64,000 bases of DNA from Mumia sp. ZJ1417 (GCF_014127285.1 NZ_CP059901.1:806001-870000), one strand, 5' to 3'; positions 42,588 through 50,723 are shown, numbered from the stretch's first letter. A program made the numbers and translations. Notes: generated by a model not told the origin, from the letters alone.

Positions 42588-43115
42588 ATGTTCGAGAAGT
42601 TCACGTCGACGGCGCGCTCCGCGGTCGTCGATGCCCAGGTGGAGGCGCACGACGTGGGGGACAGGCGCATCGAGCCGGTGCACGTGCTGGGCGCACTCGC
42701 GAAGCAGGAGCCGGCTGACGGCGCGCTGGCGCGGCACGGCGTCACGTACGAGGCGCTGCGGGCGGAGATCGCGCGCAGCGGCGCCGGTGCGCTGGACGCC
42801 GAGGCCCTCGCGGCGCTGGGGGTCGACGTCGACGCGGTCCGCGAGCGGGCAGAGACGACGTTCGGAGCGGGTGCCCTCGAGCGGGCGGGGCGCGGTCATG
42901 GGCATCTGCGTTTCACGCGCCAGAGCAAGGCCGTGTTGGAGCAGGCACTCCGTGTCACCGTCGCGGGTCCCGGGCGGGAGATCGGTGCCTCGCAGCTGCT
43001 TGCGGGCGTGCTCGCGGTGGACGACGTCCGAACGGCCACCGTGATCGCCGCGGTCTGTGACGATCCCGCCGCGCTGCGGGCCGATGTCGTACGCCTCGTG
43101 TCCGGCGGCGCCTGA
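42588..43115 (+). CDS. Clp amino-terminal domain protein without ATPase
   Basis: 175 residues. FEKFTSTARSAVVDAQVEAH, RRIEPVHVLGALAKQE and FTRQSKAVLEQALRVTVAGP with IGASQLLAGVLAVDD are two repeats of the Clp_N fold seen at the front of ClpA/ClpC. No AAA+ module follows. It could act as a substrate adaptor or competitor for ClpC. Coupled to the HTH gene (1-nt gap). Confidence 0.87.
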   Translation: MFEKFTSTARSAVVDAQVEAHDVGDRRIEPVHVLGALAKQEPADGALARHGVTYEALRAEIARSGAGALDAEALAALGVDVDAVRERAETTFGAGALERAGRGHGHLRFTRQSKAVLEQALRVTVAGPGREIGASQLLAGVLAVDDVRTATVIAAVCDDPAALRADVVRLVSGGA

Positions 43116-43243
43116 GCGTCCACCGCCTCCGTACGGCGGCGTCTAGGCGTCCACCCGGCGCGGTGCGGCGGTGCGTGGGCGTCCATCCGCTGCGTGTCGG
43201 TGGACGTTGAGCCATCGATGGGGCGTCGCCGTCGCGGCGGCGC
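43116..43243. other. short GC-rich spacer with repeated GCGTCCA(C/T)CC motifs
   Basis: GCGTCCACC or GCGTCCATCC occurs at about 43117, 43148 and 43178, with GTGGACG near 43200 in the opposite sense, able to form weak hairpins between two converging genes. Nothing coding is seen. Confidence 0.4.
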
Positions 43244-43903
43244 CTACTCCTCGCCGTCGCGGGAGAGCAGCTCGGGCTTGGCGTCGAGGTGGGAGAGCCC
43301 GTTCCAGGCGAGGTTGACGACATGCGCGGCGACGACGTCCTTGCTCGGCTTGCGGGCGTTGAGCCACCACTGGCCCGTCGTGGAGACCATGCCGACGAGC
43401 ATCTGGGCATACATGGGAGCGAGCTTCGCCTCGTACCCGCGCTCCTTGAACTCGCCGACGAGGATGTCCTCCACGCGGCTCGCGATGTCGCTGATGATGC
43501 TCACGTACGAGCCGGTGGGTGTGCCGACGGGCGCGTCGCGGACCAGGATCCGGAACCCGTCCGAGCTCGTGTCAATGTAGGTGAGCAGGGCGTACGCGGC
43601 CCGTTCGAGGAGCTCGCGGGGGCCGCCCTCGGTGAGCGCCGAGCGCATCCCGCCGAGGAGGGTCTGCACCTCGCGGTCGACGACGACAGCGTAGAGGCCT
43701 TCCTTGCCGCCGAAGTGTTCGTAGACGACCGGCTTCGACACCGATGCCCGCGAGGCGATCTCCTCGACGGTCGTGCCGTCGACGCCCTTCTCGGCAAAGA
43801 GGGTGCGGGCGATCTCGATGAGCTGCTCACGACGCTCGGCAGCGGTCATCCGCTTGCTGCTGCGCTTGGGCTCCGGATCGGTGTTCTTGGCCATTCTCGG
43901 CAT
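43244..43903 (-). CDS. TetR/AcrR family regulator
   Basis: 219 residues. RREQLIEIARTLFAEKGVDG, TTVEEIASRASVSKPVVYEH and FGGKEGLYAVVVDREV form the TetR helix-turn-helix (about 22-75); the rest is a helical effector domain (WWLNARKPSKDVVAAHVVNL). GAGGAAG precedes ATG 43903; ATG 43894 is a second possibility. It is divergent from the secreted polyester hydrolase gene, with a 20-bp perfect palindrome between them. Confidence 0.88.
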   Translation of the reverse strand: MPRMAKNTDPEPKRSSKRMTAAERREQLIEIARTLFAEKGVDGTTVEEIASRASVSKPVVYEHFGGKEGLYAVVVDREVQTLLGGMRSALTEGGPRELLERAAYALLTYIDTSSDGFRILVRDAPVGTPTGSYVSIISDIASRVEDILVGEFKERGYEAKLAPMYAQMLVGMVSTTGQWWLNARKPSKDVVAAHVVNLAWNGLSHLDAKPELLSRDGEE

Positions 43904-44010
43904 TCTTCCTCACGGCGCCGTGAGGGCGGCGGGCGCGTCGTCGCGCGCAGATTCCCGGTATCCCAGCGTCCGGCGGGGCGTCTCGATGGCGGGCGATCCC
44001 GCGTCCCAGC

Positions 44011-44030
44011 AACTAAGCAAGCGCTTAGTT
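44011..44030. promoter_or_regulatory. TetR-type operator between regulator and polyester hydrolase
   Basis: AACTAAGCAAGCGCTTAGTT: 8-bp perfect arms AACTAAGC/GCTTAGTT with a 4-bp spacer, the most AT-rich stretch nearby. The size and form are typical of TetR operators. Confidence 0.7.
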
Positions 44031-44171
44031 TTCATGGATCCTTAGCAGAAGAAGGAAGTTCTGTGGTGCTATTGCCCCTTTTGTCATCGAGTCGTTAACG
44101 TCCCGTTCACTTCGCGGGCTCCCGGATCGGCTGGGGGTGTTCTCGGGCCGCAGATCGAACAGGAGAACGAG

Positions 44172-45038
44172 ATGTACAGACAGCTTGTGGTCCGGCTCGC
44201 GGCCCTCGTCGCGACCGTGACCCTCCCTCTCGTCGGTGTCGCGGCACCGACCGCGGTCGGTGCGGAAAACCCGTACGAACGCGGCCCCGCCCCGACCACG
44301 TCGAGCGTGCTCGGCAACGGCTCGTACAGCGTCGGCTCGACCTCGGTGTCGAGCCTGCTCGTCACCGGATTCGACGGCGGGACGATCTATTACCCGTCGA
44401 CGACCTCGGACGGAACCTTCGGCGGTGTCGTACTCGCCCCGGGCTTCACGGCGACGTCGAGCGCGTACGCGGGGCTCGCGCGCCGCGTCGCCTCGCACGG
44501 GTTCGTGGTGTTCGCGATCGACACGACGACGACTCTCGACCAGCCGGACAGCCGGGGCCGGCAGATCCTCGCCGCGCTCGACTACCTGACGCAGCGCAGC
44601 TCGGCGAGGTCGCGTGTCGACGCTTCACGCCTCGCCGTGTCGGGGCACTCGATGGGCGGCGGCGGCACCCTTGCAGCCGCCAACTCGCGCTCGAGCCTCA
44701 AGGCCGCGGTCGCGCTCCAGCCGTGGCACACCACGAAGAGCTGGCCCGGCGTCCGCGTGCCGACGATGATCATCGGCGCGCAGACCGACACGATCGCGCC
44801 GAACTCCTCGCACTCGATCCCGTTCTACAACAGCCTGACCGGGGCAACTGAGCGCGCGTACGGGGAGCTCCGCAGCGAGGGGCACCTGGCGGCCAACACC
44901 AACCCGGACTGGCAGGGACGCCTCATGGTGACCTGGCTCAAGCGCTACGTCGACGCCGACCTGCGCTACTCGCCGTTCCTCTGCCCGGCGCCGAGCTCGA
45001 CCTCGTTGTCGGACTACCGCAGCTCCTGCCCGGACTGA
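44172..45038 (+). CDS. secreted polyester hydrolase (cutinase / type I PET-hydrolase family)
   Basis: 288 residues. A signal peptide runs to about residue 31 (cut near VGA-ENPYERGP). ENPYERGPAPT, GFDGGTIYYP, RRVASHGFVVFAIDT, TTLDQPDSRGRQ and LKAAVALQPWH are shared with Thermobifida cutinases. Catalytic triad by position: Ser 160 in GHSMGG, Asp 206 in GAQTDTIAP, His 238 in EGHLAAN. Met 161 and Trp 185 of the substrate cleft are kept; the oxyanion Tyr is Phe 92 (APGFTAT) and the usual HF after the triad His is HL. Cys 271 and Cys 286 give the C-terminal disulfide. Such enzymes cut cutin and aliphatic polyesters and some cut PET. The adjacent TetR gene probably regulates it. Confidence 0.88.
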   Translation: MYRQLVVRLAALVATVTLPLVGVAAPTAVGAENPYERGPAPTTSSVLGNGSYSVGSTSVSSLLVTGFDGGTIYYPSTTSDGTFGGVVLAPGFTATSSAYAGLARRVASHGFVVFAIDTTTTLDQPDSRGRQILAALDYLTQRSSARSRVDASRLAVSGHSMGGGGTLAAANSRSSLKAAVALQPWHTTKSWPGVRVPTMIIGAQTDTIAPNSSHSIPFYNSLTGATERAYGELRSEGHLAANTNPDWQGRLMVTWLKRYVDADLRYSPFLCPAPSSTSLSDYRSSCPD

Positions 45039-45071
45039 GCGGGCGGGGACAGAGAAGTCCCTCCGGAGAAC

Positions 45072-45108
45072 GGGCCGGGCGCGATGGTGGAAGCATCGCG
45101 CCCGGCCC
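45072..45108 (+). terminator. strong hairpin after the polyester hydrolase gene
   Basis: A perfect 15-bp stem: GGGCCGGGCGCGATG (45072-45086) and CATCGCGCCCGGCCC (45094-45108) with a 7-nt loop, 33 nt after the stop; the T-rich tail is minimal (TCTCAT). Confidence 0.75.
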
Positions 45109-45198
45109 TCTCATGATGAACGACGGACCCAAGACGGCTTGCGGTCCCTCACGACCAGGCGGACTGTGGAAGGAGAGCACGTCTCCCGAGGAGGTCGC

Positions 45199-45432
45199 AT
45201 GCACGTCAGCAACGTCGTCAAGTGGAGTGTGGTCGTCGCCGTGGTCGCCGGGTTCGTCATCTCCGGCCTCGTGGTGATCCTGCTGGTCCGCAATGGCGTC
45301 CTCAACAGCTATCCGTGGGAGTCCGTCGGCACCGCGCTGGCGATCTTCGGCGCCATCTGCGCCCTCGTGACGGGGATCGCCGAGGCCGACGTCGGCAGCC
45401 ACAAGACCAAGCGCGACGCCTCGCCGCACTGA
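45199..45432 (+). CDS. small two-helix membrane protein
   Basis: 77 residues. ATG 45199 has an excellent GAGGAGGT ribosome site. Two membrane helices: about 7-31 (WSVVVAVVAGFVISGLVVIL) and about 43-60 (SVGTALAIFGAICALVTGIA), with a short charged C-terminus. No family is recognised. It stands alone between a terminator and the converging desaturase gene. Confidence 0.6.
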   Translation: MHVSNVVKWSVVVAVVAGFVISGLVVILLVRNGVLNSYPWESVGTALAIFGAICALVTGIAEADVGSHKTKRDASPH

Positions 45433-45464
45433 CGCCACGCCGGGGCCTGGTCTGACCGCAGGCG

Positions 45465-46409
45465 TCAGGCGCTGACGCGCTTGGCGTCGATGCGCGACGC
45501 CACCGGCCAACGGACGTCGCGTACCCAGCCGGCCTTCTCGAAGAGCCAGATCAACCGTGCCGAGATGTCGACCTGGCCGCGCAGCACACCGTGGCGCGCG
45601 CACGTGGGGTCGGCGTGGTGGAGGTTGTGCCAGGACTCGCCCATCGACGGGATCGCCAGCCACCAGACGTTGCCGGAGCGGTCGCGCGACTTGAAGGGCG
45701 CCTCGCCCATCGTGTGGCAGATCGAGTTGATCGACCAGGTCACGTGGTGCACGAGGAAAACCCGGACCAGCGAACCCCAGAAGAACGCGGTCACGGCGCC
45801 CTGCCACGACCAGGTGACCAGGCCACCGATCACGGCGGGGGCGGCCAGCGACACGAGCACCCACATCGGGAACTGCTTGGACAGCCGTACGATGTCGCGG
45901 TCCTTGAGGAGGTCCGGCGCGTACTGGCGCTGCGGCGTCTGCTCGGCGTTGAACATCCAGCCGAGGTGCGCGTACGCGAAACCCTTGGTCAGCGCGGGGA
46001 TGGTCTCGCCGTAGCGCCACGGCGAGTGCGGGTCGCCCTCGCGGTCGGAGAACTTGTGGTGCTTGCGGTGGTCGGCGACCCAACGGGTGATCGGGCCTTG
46101 GATCGCAAGGCTGCCGGCGATGCCCAGCGCGATCTTGACCGCACGGTTCGGCTTGAACGACTTGTGGGTGAAGAGGCGGTGGAGCCCGACCGTGACGCCG
46201 AGCGAGCCGATCAGGTAGAAGACGGCGAGCAGGGCGAGGTCGACGGGCCCGAGCCACCCGCCCCATGCCACCGGCACTGCAGCGAGCAGTGCGAGGAACG
46301 GGACGGCGACGAAGACGCCGAGGGTGAGCTGCTCTACCTTGCCCGGCGGCGTGCCTTCGGCGCCGAAGCCTGCCTCGTTGCGCAGTGGGGTCTCGAGCCG
46401 TGCCGACAT
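45465..46409 (-). CDS. acyl-CoA/acyl-lipid delta-9 desaturase
   Basis: 314 residues. The three His boxes of membrane diiron desaturases are complete: HRLFTH (about 77-82), HRKHHKFSD (about 114-122) and WHNLHHADP (about 260-268); four membrane helices lie in two pairs. The DesA3/stearoyl-CoA class introduces a cis double bond at C9 to adjust membrane fluidity. A palindrome upstream (46468-46480) is a candidate regulatory site. No ferredoxin gene is adjacent. Confidence 0.92.
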   Translation of the reverse strand: MSARLETPLRNEAGFGAEGTPPGKVEQLTLGVFVAVPFLALLAAVPVAWGGWLGPVDLALLAVFYLIGSLGVTVGLHRLFTHKSFKPNRAVKIALGIAGSLAIQGPITRWVADHRKHHKFSDREGDPHSPWRYGETIPALTKGFAYAHLGWMFNAEQTPQRQYAPDLLKDRDIVRLSKQFPMWVLVSLAAPAVIGGLVTWSWQGAVTAFFWGSLVRVFLVHHVTWSINSICHTMGEAPFKSRDRSGNVWWLAIPSMGESWHNLHHADPTCARHGVLRGQVDISARLIWLFEKAGWVRDVRWPVASRIDAKRVSA

Positions 46410-46467
46410 GCGGACTCCTCGTGGTAGGGGTCGGGCCTCGGTCGTGGTCGGGGAAGGATTTCGGGAA

Positions 46468-46480
46468 GCGTAACTTACGC
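46468..46480. promoter_or_regulatory. palindrome GCGTAA-C-TTACGC upstream of the desaturase
   Basis: A perfect 13-bp dyad 59 bp before the desaturase ATG. On the - strand its end forms TACGCT, a possible -10, with TGAAAC 16 bp upstream as a weak -35, so a repressor here would cover the promoter. Confidence 0.5.
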
Positions 46481-46577
46481 GTCCGTAGGTTTCAGTGTTG
46501 CCCGAGGTGCGCGACAGATCAAGAGGACCGCCGATGTGTGCGCGGGCGTCGGTGTTCCGTACGCTGGGTGCGGATGA

Positions 46578-46657
46578 TCCCCGGTTGGTCTGTCGGCAGG
46601 GCCCGCCGCACTTTGAATGCGGATCAAGCGACGTAGGTTCGACTCCTACCCGGGGAG
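46578..46657 (+). tRNA. tRNA-Gln (anticodon TTG), unusual shape
   Basis: Acceptor TCCCCGG pairs perfectly with CCGGGGA, discriminator G657; anticodon stem CCGCA/TGCGG encloses CTTTGAA, giving TTG (46613-46615) for CAA; T-arm GTAGGTTCGACTCCTAC is normal. Total length is 80 nt: an extra base follows the acceptor, two bases rather than one lie before the anticodon stem, and the variable loop has ten bases. TACGCT (46560-46565) upstream could be its -10. Its position before glmU is common in actinobacteria. Confidence 0.65.
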
Positions 46658-46693
46658 CTCATCCGCCCAGCGACGAACGGTGGAGAGGAACGC

Positions 46694-48166
46694 GTGAGCG
46701 AGCAGGCTCCAATCAGCGTGATCGTGCTGGCCGCAGGCGGGGGCACCCGCATGAGGTCGAAGACGATGAAGGTGCTGCACCCCCTCGCCGGGAGGTCGCT
46801 CCTCGGGCATGCGCTGCACGCCGCGCGCGGGGTCGCGCCCGACCACGTCGTCGCCGTCGTCGGCAACCAGCGCGAGCAAGTCGCCGAACACCTCGCGCAG
46901 ATCGACCCCGACGTCGTCCAGGCGGTCCAGGAGGAGCAGCTCGGCACCGGCCACGCCGTCGCGATCGGGCTCGCGGCACTCGGGGACGACCTCGCCGGGA
47001 CTATCGTCGTCGTGTACGGGGACGTGCCTCTCCTCCAGCCCGAGACGCTCGAGGCCTTCCTGGAGGACCACCGCGCGCACGACCGTACGCTCTCGGTGCT
47101 CACCGCCCGGGTCGACGACCCGCACGGCTACGGACGCGTGGTCCGCAACGACGACGGTACGGTCGCGGCCATCGTCGAGGAGAAGGACGCGACCGACGCG
47201 CAGCGCGCGATCGACGAGATCAACTCCGGCATCCTCGCCTTCGACGCCGAGTGGGCGCGTGACGCGCTGCGGCAGGTCGGCAACGACAACTCCCAGGGCG
47301 AGTACTACCTCACCGACCTCATCGGCATCGCCGTCGGGCAGTCGCGACCCGTCGGGGCGTACGAGATCGACGACGCCGTCCAGACCGAGGGCGTCAACAC
47401 CCGGGTGCAGCTGGCCCGGATGGCGGCCGAGGCCAACCGCCGCATCGTCGAGCGCCACATGCTCGCGGGCGTGACGGTGGTCGATCCGGCGACGACCTGG
47501 ATCGACGTGGACGTCTCGATCGGCGCGGACACGACGATCCTCCCGGGCACCCAGGTGCTCGGGGCGACGACGATCGGCGCGGACGCGGTGATCGGCCCCG
47601 ACTGCACGCTGACCGACATGGAGATCGGCGACGGCGCGAGCGTCGTCCGTACGGTCGGGTCGTTGTCGGTGATCGAGGCCGGCGCGTCGACCGGACCGTT
47701 CACCTACCTGCGCCCCGGCACGACCGTGGGCGAGGGCGGCAAGCTCGGCGCCTTCGTCGAGGCGAAGAACACCCGGCTCGGCGCTGGAGCCAAGGTGCCC
47801 CACCTGTCGTACGTCGGCGACGGCGACATCGGGGAGGGCGCCAACGTCGGCGCGGGGACGATTTTCGCCAACTACGACGGTGTCAACAAGAACCGGACGA
47901 GCATCGGGGCGCACGCCCGTACCTCGTCGAACAACACCTTCGTGGCGCCGGTGAGCGTCGGTGACGGTGCGTTCACCGGTGCTGGTTCGACCATCCGCGA
48001 GGACGTCCCGTCGGGGGCGCTGGCGGTGTCGGCCGGATCACAGCGCACCATTGAAGGGTGGGTCGCCCGGAAGCGTCCGGGCACCCCGTCCGCGGAGGCC
48101 GCCGCGCGCGCCCGCGCGGAGCATGACAGCGACGACAGTGACGACGTCCAGGAGAGCACCTCGTGA
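46694..48166 (+). CDS. glmU: bifunctional GlmU (N-acetylglucosamine-1-P uridylyltransferase / glucosamine-1-P acetyltransferase)
   Basis: 490 residues. The pyrophosphorylase half starts VIVLAAGGGTRMRSKTMKVLH and has YGDVPLLQPETL, GYGRVV, EINSGI; the C-terminal left-handed beta helix (about 255-455) carries hexapeptide repeats (TTILPGTQVLGATTIGADAV) and LGAFVEAKNTRLG, GAGTIFANYDGVNK for acetyl transfer. It makes UDP-GlcNAc for peptidoglycan and polysaccharides. GTG 46694 has GGAGAGGAA upstream. A disordered acidic tail ends the protein, and prs overlaps its stop by 4 nt. Confidence 0.96.
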   Translation: MSEQAPISVIVLAAGGGTRMRSKTMKVLHPLAGRSLLGHALHAARGVAPDHVVAVVGNQREQVAEHLAQIDPDVVQAVQEEQLGTGHAVAIGLAALGDDLAGTIVVVYGDVPLLQPETLEAFLEDHRAHDRTLSVLTARVDDPHGYGRVVRNDDGTVAAIVEEKDATDAQRAIDEINSGILAFDAEWARDALRQVGNDNSQGEYYLTDLIGIAVGQSRPVGAYEIDDAVQTEGVNTRVQLARMAAEANRRIVERHMLAGVTVVDPATTWIDVDVSIGADTTILPGTQVLGATTIGADAVIGPDCTLTDMEIGDGASVVRTVGSLSVIEAGASTGPFTYLRPGTTVGEGGKLGAFVEAKNTRLGAGAKVPHLSYVGDGDIGEGANVGAGTIFANYDGVNKNRTSIGAHARTSSNNTFVAPVSVGDGAFTGAGSTIREDVPSGALAVSAGSQRTIEGWVARKRPGTPSAEAAARARAEHDSDDSDDVQESTS

Positions 48167-49143
48167 CCGGTATCAAGCGCACCACCGAGAAGAACCTCAT
48201 GCTCTTCTCCGGACGTTGCCACCCCGCGCTCGCCGAGGAGGTCGCGAAGGAGGTCGGAACCGCACTGGTCCCGACCTCCGTCTACGACTTCGCCAACGGC
48301 GAGATCTACGTGCGCTACCAGGAGTCGGTCCGCGGCTCCGACGCGTTCGTGATCCAGAGCCACGCCGCCCCGATCAACGAGGCGATCATGGAGCAGCTGC
48401 TCATGGTCGATGCGCTCAAGCGCGCCTCGGCGAAGCGGATCACGGTGATCCAGCCGTTCTACGGCTACGCGCGCCAGGACAAGAAGCACCGCGGCCGCGA
48501 GCCCATCTCGGCCCGCCTCATGGCCGACCTGTTCCTCACCGCCGGCGCTGACCGGCTGATGACGGTGGACCTGCACACCGCGCAGATCCAGGGCTTCTTC
48601 GACGGCCCGGTCGACCACCTGATGGCGATGCCGATCCTCACCGACTACGTCCTCGAGCGGTACGGCGACAAGCGTCTCGCCATGGTCTCGCCCGACGCCG
48701 GCCGCATCAAGGTCGCCGAGAACTGGGCCGAGAAGCTCGGTGGCGTCCCGCTGGCGTTCATCCACAAGACCCGCGACATCGACCGGCCCAACGCGAGCGT
48801 CGCGAATCGCGTCGTCGGTGACGTCCAGGGCCGTACCTGCATCCTCGTCGACGACCTCATCGACACCGGCGGCACGATCGTCCAGGCGTGCGAGGCGCTG
48901 ATGGAGGCCGGCGCGGCCGACGTCATCATCGCCGCCACCCACGCGGTGTTCTCGGGCCCTGCGGTCGAGCGGCTCGAGAAGTGCTCGGCCGCCGAGGTCA
49001 TCATCACCAACACGCTTCCGCTCCCCGACGAGAAGCGCTTCGACAAGCTCACCGAGCTGTCGATCGCGCCGCTGCTCGGGCGCGCGATCCGTGAGGTCTT
49101 CGAGGACGGCTCGGTGACGAGTCTCTTCGACGGCAAGGCCTGA
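48163..49143 (+). CDS. prs: ribose-phosphate pyrophosphokinase
   Basis: 326 residues. NLMLFSGRCHPALAEEVAKE, FANGEIYVRYQESVRG, YGYARQDKKHRGREPISARL, VDLHTAQIQGFFDGPVDHL and the PRPP loop VDDLIDTGGT are complete. It makes PRPP from ribose 5-phosphate and ATP for nucleotides, His and Trp, and for decaprenyl-phosphoribose in related organisms. GTG 48163 overlaps the glmU stop. Confidence 0.97.
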   Translation: MTGIKRTTEKNLMLFSGRCHPALAEEVAKEVGTALVPTSVYDFANGEIYVRYQESVRGSDAFVIQSHAAPINEAIMEQLLMVDALKRASAKRITVIQPFYGYARQDKKHRGREPISARLMADLFLTAGADRLMTVDLHTAQIQGFFDGPVDHLMAMPILTDYVLERYGDKRLAMVSPDAGRIKVAENWAEKLGGVPLAFIHKTRDIDRPNASVANRVVGDVQGRTCILVDDLIDTGGTIVQACEALMEAGAADVIIAATHAVFSGPAVERLEKCSAAEVIITNTLPLPDEKRFDKLTELSIAPLLGRAIREVFEDGSVTSLFDGKA

Positions 49144-49180
49144 GCACGCCGCTCCCGCCGCCCGCGTCCTGCAACCCGTT

Positions 49181-49210
49181 TCGACAGGGCTCGTTCCGCC
49201 CTTGTAGGAT
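49181..49210 (+). promoter_or_regulatory. promoter of rplY with a long leader
   Basis: TCGACA (49181-49186), an 18-bp spacer and TAGGAT (49205-49210) give a start near 49217 and a leader of about 165 nt before GTG 49383. Within the leader TGTCTTGGACACAAGGTGTGTCTCGGACA can form stems around GACACA/TGTGTC. Confidence 0.5.
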
Positions 49211-49382
49211 GGGGAAGTTGCCTCGGCGAGGGTTGGCTTTCCGTCAGCCGTGATCGACTTGGTGTCTTGGACACAAGGTGTGTCTCGGACAGCGTGCGCG
49301 ATGCGGCCGTCCGAAAGACCACCGTCGCCGGGGTGCGACCACCGCTCATAGATACCCAGAGTTCCAGAGGAGCAACACCGCC

Positions 49383-50039
49383 GTGTCCGAGATCAAGATC
49401 AAGGCTGAGACGCGTACCGAGTTCGGCAAGGGCGCCGCTCGCCGTATCCGCCGTGAGAGCAAGGTTCCTGCGGTTCTCTACGGGCACGGCATCGACCCGA
49501 TCCACGTGACCCTCCCCGGCCACGAGCTGATGCTCGCCCTCAAGCAGCCGAACGCGCTGCTGTCGGTCGACGTGGACGGCGACGCGCAGCTCGCGCTGCC
49601 CAAGCAGGTCCAGCGCGACCCGATCAAGGGCTTCATCGAGCACGCCGACCTGCTCGTCGTCCGCAAGGGCGAGAAGGTCACGGTCGACATCACGATCAAC
49701 GTCGTCGGTGAGGTCATCGGCGGCGCCATGGTCGTCACCGAGAACGCCACCGTCGCGATCGAGGCCGAGGCGACCCACCTCCCCGAGGCCATCGAGGTCT
49801 CCGTCGAGGGCCTGGACGCCGGCGCGCAGATCCACGCGTCCGACCTGCAGCTCGCCAAGGGCTCGTCGCTGGCCGTCGACGCCGACACGCTCATCGTGAA
49901 CGTCGTCGCCGCGCCGACCGCCGAGCAGGTCGAGGCCGAGCTCGAGACCGCCGAGGCCGAGGCCGGCATCGAGCGCGAGGAGTCGCAGGCCGAGGCCGAG
50001 GTGGCCGACGCCGCCGAGGCTGCTCCCGCCGCCGAGTGA
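49383..50039 (+). CDS. rplY: 50S ribosomal protein L25 (CTC form)
   Basis: 218 residues. EIKIKAETRTEFGKGAARRI, VPAVLYGHGIDPIHVTL and an N-terminal 5S-rRNA-binding domain (1-95) are followed by a TL5/CTC C-terminal domain (about 100-185) and an Ala/Glu-rich acidic tail (EAEAGIEREESQAEAEVADA). The long form is the general-stress L25/Ctc. GTG 49383 with AGAGGAGC upstream. pth follows after 27 nt. Confidence 0.95.
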   Translation: MSEIKIKAETRTEFGKGAARRIRRESKVPAVLYGHGIDPIHVTLPGHELMLALKQPNALLSVDVDGDAQLALPKQVQRDPIKGFIEHADLLVVRKGEKVTVDITINVVGEVIGGAMVVTENATVAIEAEATHLPEAIEVSVEGLDAGAQIHASDLQLAKGSSLAVDADTLIVNVVAAPTAEQVEAELETAEAEAGIEREESQAEAEVADAAEAAPAAE

Positions 50040-50066
50040 CCTCCTGACGCAGACGGGAGCGACGCG

Positions 50067-50651
50067 GTGACTGACTCACCGTGGCTGATCGTCGGCCTCG
50101 GCAACCCCGGGCCGTCGTACGCCCAGACGCGTCACAACATCGGCTACGCGGTGGCCGACCGGCTCGCGGAGCGGATCGGCGGTCGCTGGAAGTCGCACAA
50201 GCCCACCCGCACGGACGTCGTGGAGGGCCGCCTCGGCGGCGTTCCCGGCGTCCGTGTCGTGCTGGGCAGGGCGCGGTCCTACATGAACGAGAGCGGTGGC
50301 GGAGTCCGCGCGCTGTCGACGTTCTACAAGATCCCGCCCGAGCAGCTCGTGGTCGTCTACGACGAGCTCGACCTGCCGTACGAGACGATGCGCGTGAAGT
50401 TCGGCGGCGGCGACAACGGCCACAACGGGCTGAAGTCGATCCGCGCCTCGCTCGGTACCGGCGACTACTACAAGGTGCGCGTCGGCATCGGTCGCCCGCC
50501 CGGTCGCCAGAACCCGGCTGACTACGTCCTGAAGCCCTTCTCGAGCACCGAGCGCAAGGAGCTGCCGCTCGTGGTGGAGACGGCGGCAGATGCGGTCGAG
50601 ACCCTGGTCACGGCCGGTCTCGAGGTCGCGCAGCGCGAGTTCAACAGCTGA
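50067..50651 (+). CDS. pth: peptidyl-tRNA hydrolase
   Basis: 194 residues. LIVGLGNPGPSYAQTRHNIG holds the Asn and catalytic His; PRSYMNESG-type motif RSYMNESGGGVRAL, VVYDELDLPYETMRVKFGGG and NGHNGLKSIRASLGTGDYYK complete the family. It recycles peptidyl-tRNAs that drop off ribosomes. GTG 50067 with GGGAG upstream. Confidence 0.96.
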   Translation: MTDSPWLIVGLGNPGPSYAQTRHNIGYAVADRLAERIGGRWKSHKPTRTDVVEGRLGGVPGVRVVLGRARSYMNESGGGVRALSTFYKIPPEQLVVVYDELDLPYETMRVKFGGGDNGHNGLKSIRASLGTGDYYKVRVGIGRPPGRQNPADYVLKPFSSTERKELPLVVETAADAVETLVTAGLEVAQREFNS

Positions 50652-50665
50652 CTGAAGTCCCCGAC

Positions 50666-50686
50666 GTGGCGCCCGCCACGATTTTG
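50666..50686 (+). terminator. intrinsic terminator after pth
   Basis: Stem CGTGGC/GCCACG (50666-50671, 50676-50681) with loop GCCC, followed directly by ATTTT: a textbook terminator 15 nt after the stop and the border between housekeeping and surface-polysaccharide genes. Confidence 0.7.
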
Positions 50687-50709
50687 TGAAACACCCTCAT
50701 CGTGGACCG

Positions 50710-50723
50710 GTGATCTGATTCAC
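50710..50723 (+). promoter_or_regulatory. Crp-like site upstream of the sugar transferase gene
   Basis: GTGATCTGATTCAC: perfect GTGA-N6-TCAC dyad 36 bp before GTG 50760. It would put sugar-polymer initiation under the same regulator as rpfB. Confidence 0.5.

Noticed and set aside
49179-49193. Another copy of the GGTCTCGACAGG repeat before rplY
   Set aside because: The match is short (TTTCGACAGG) and the same bases serve as a good -35 for a TAGGAT -10; similarity may be chance.
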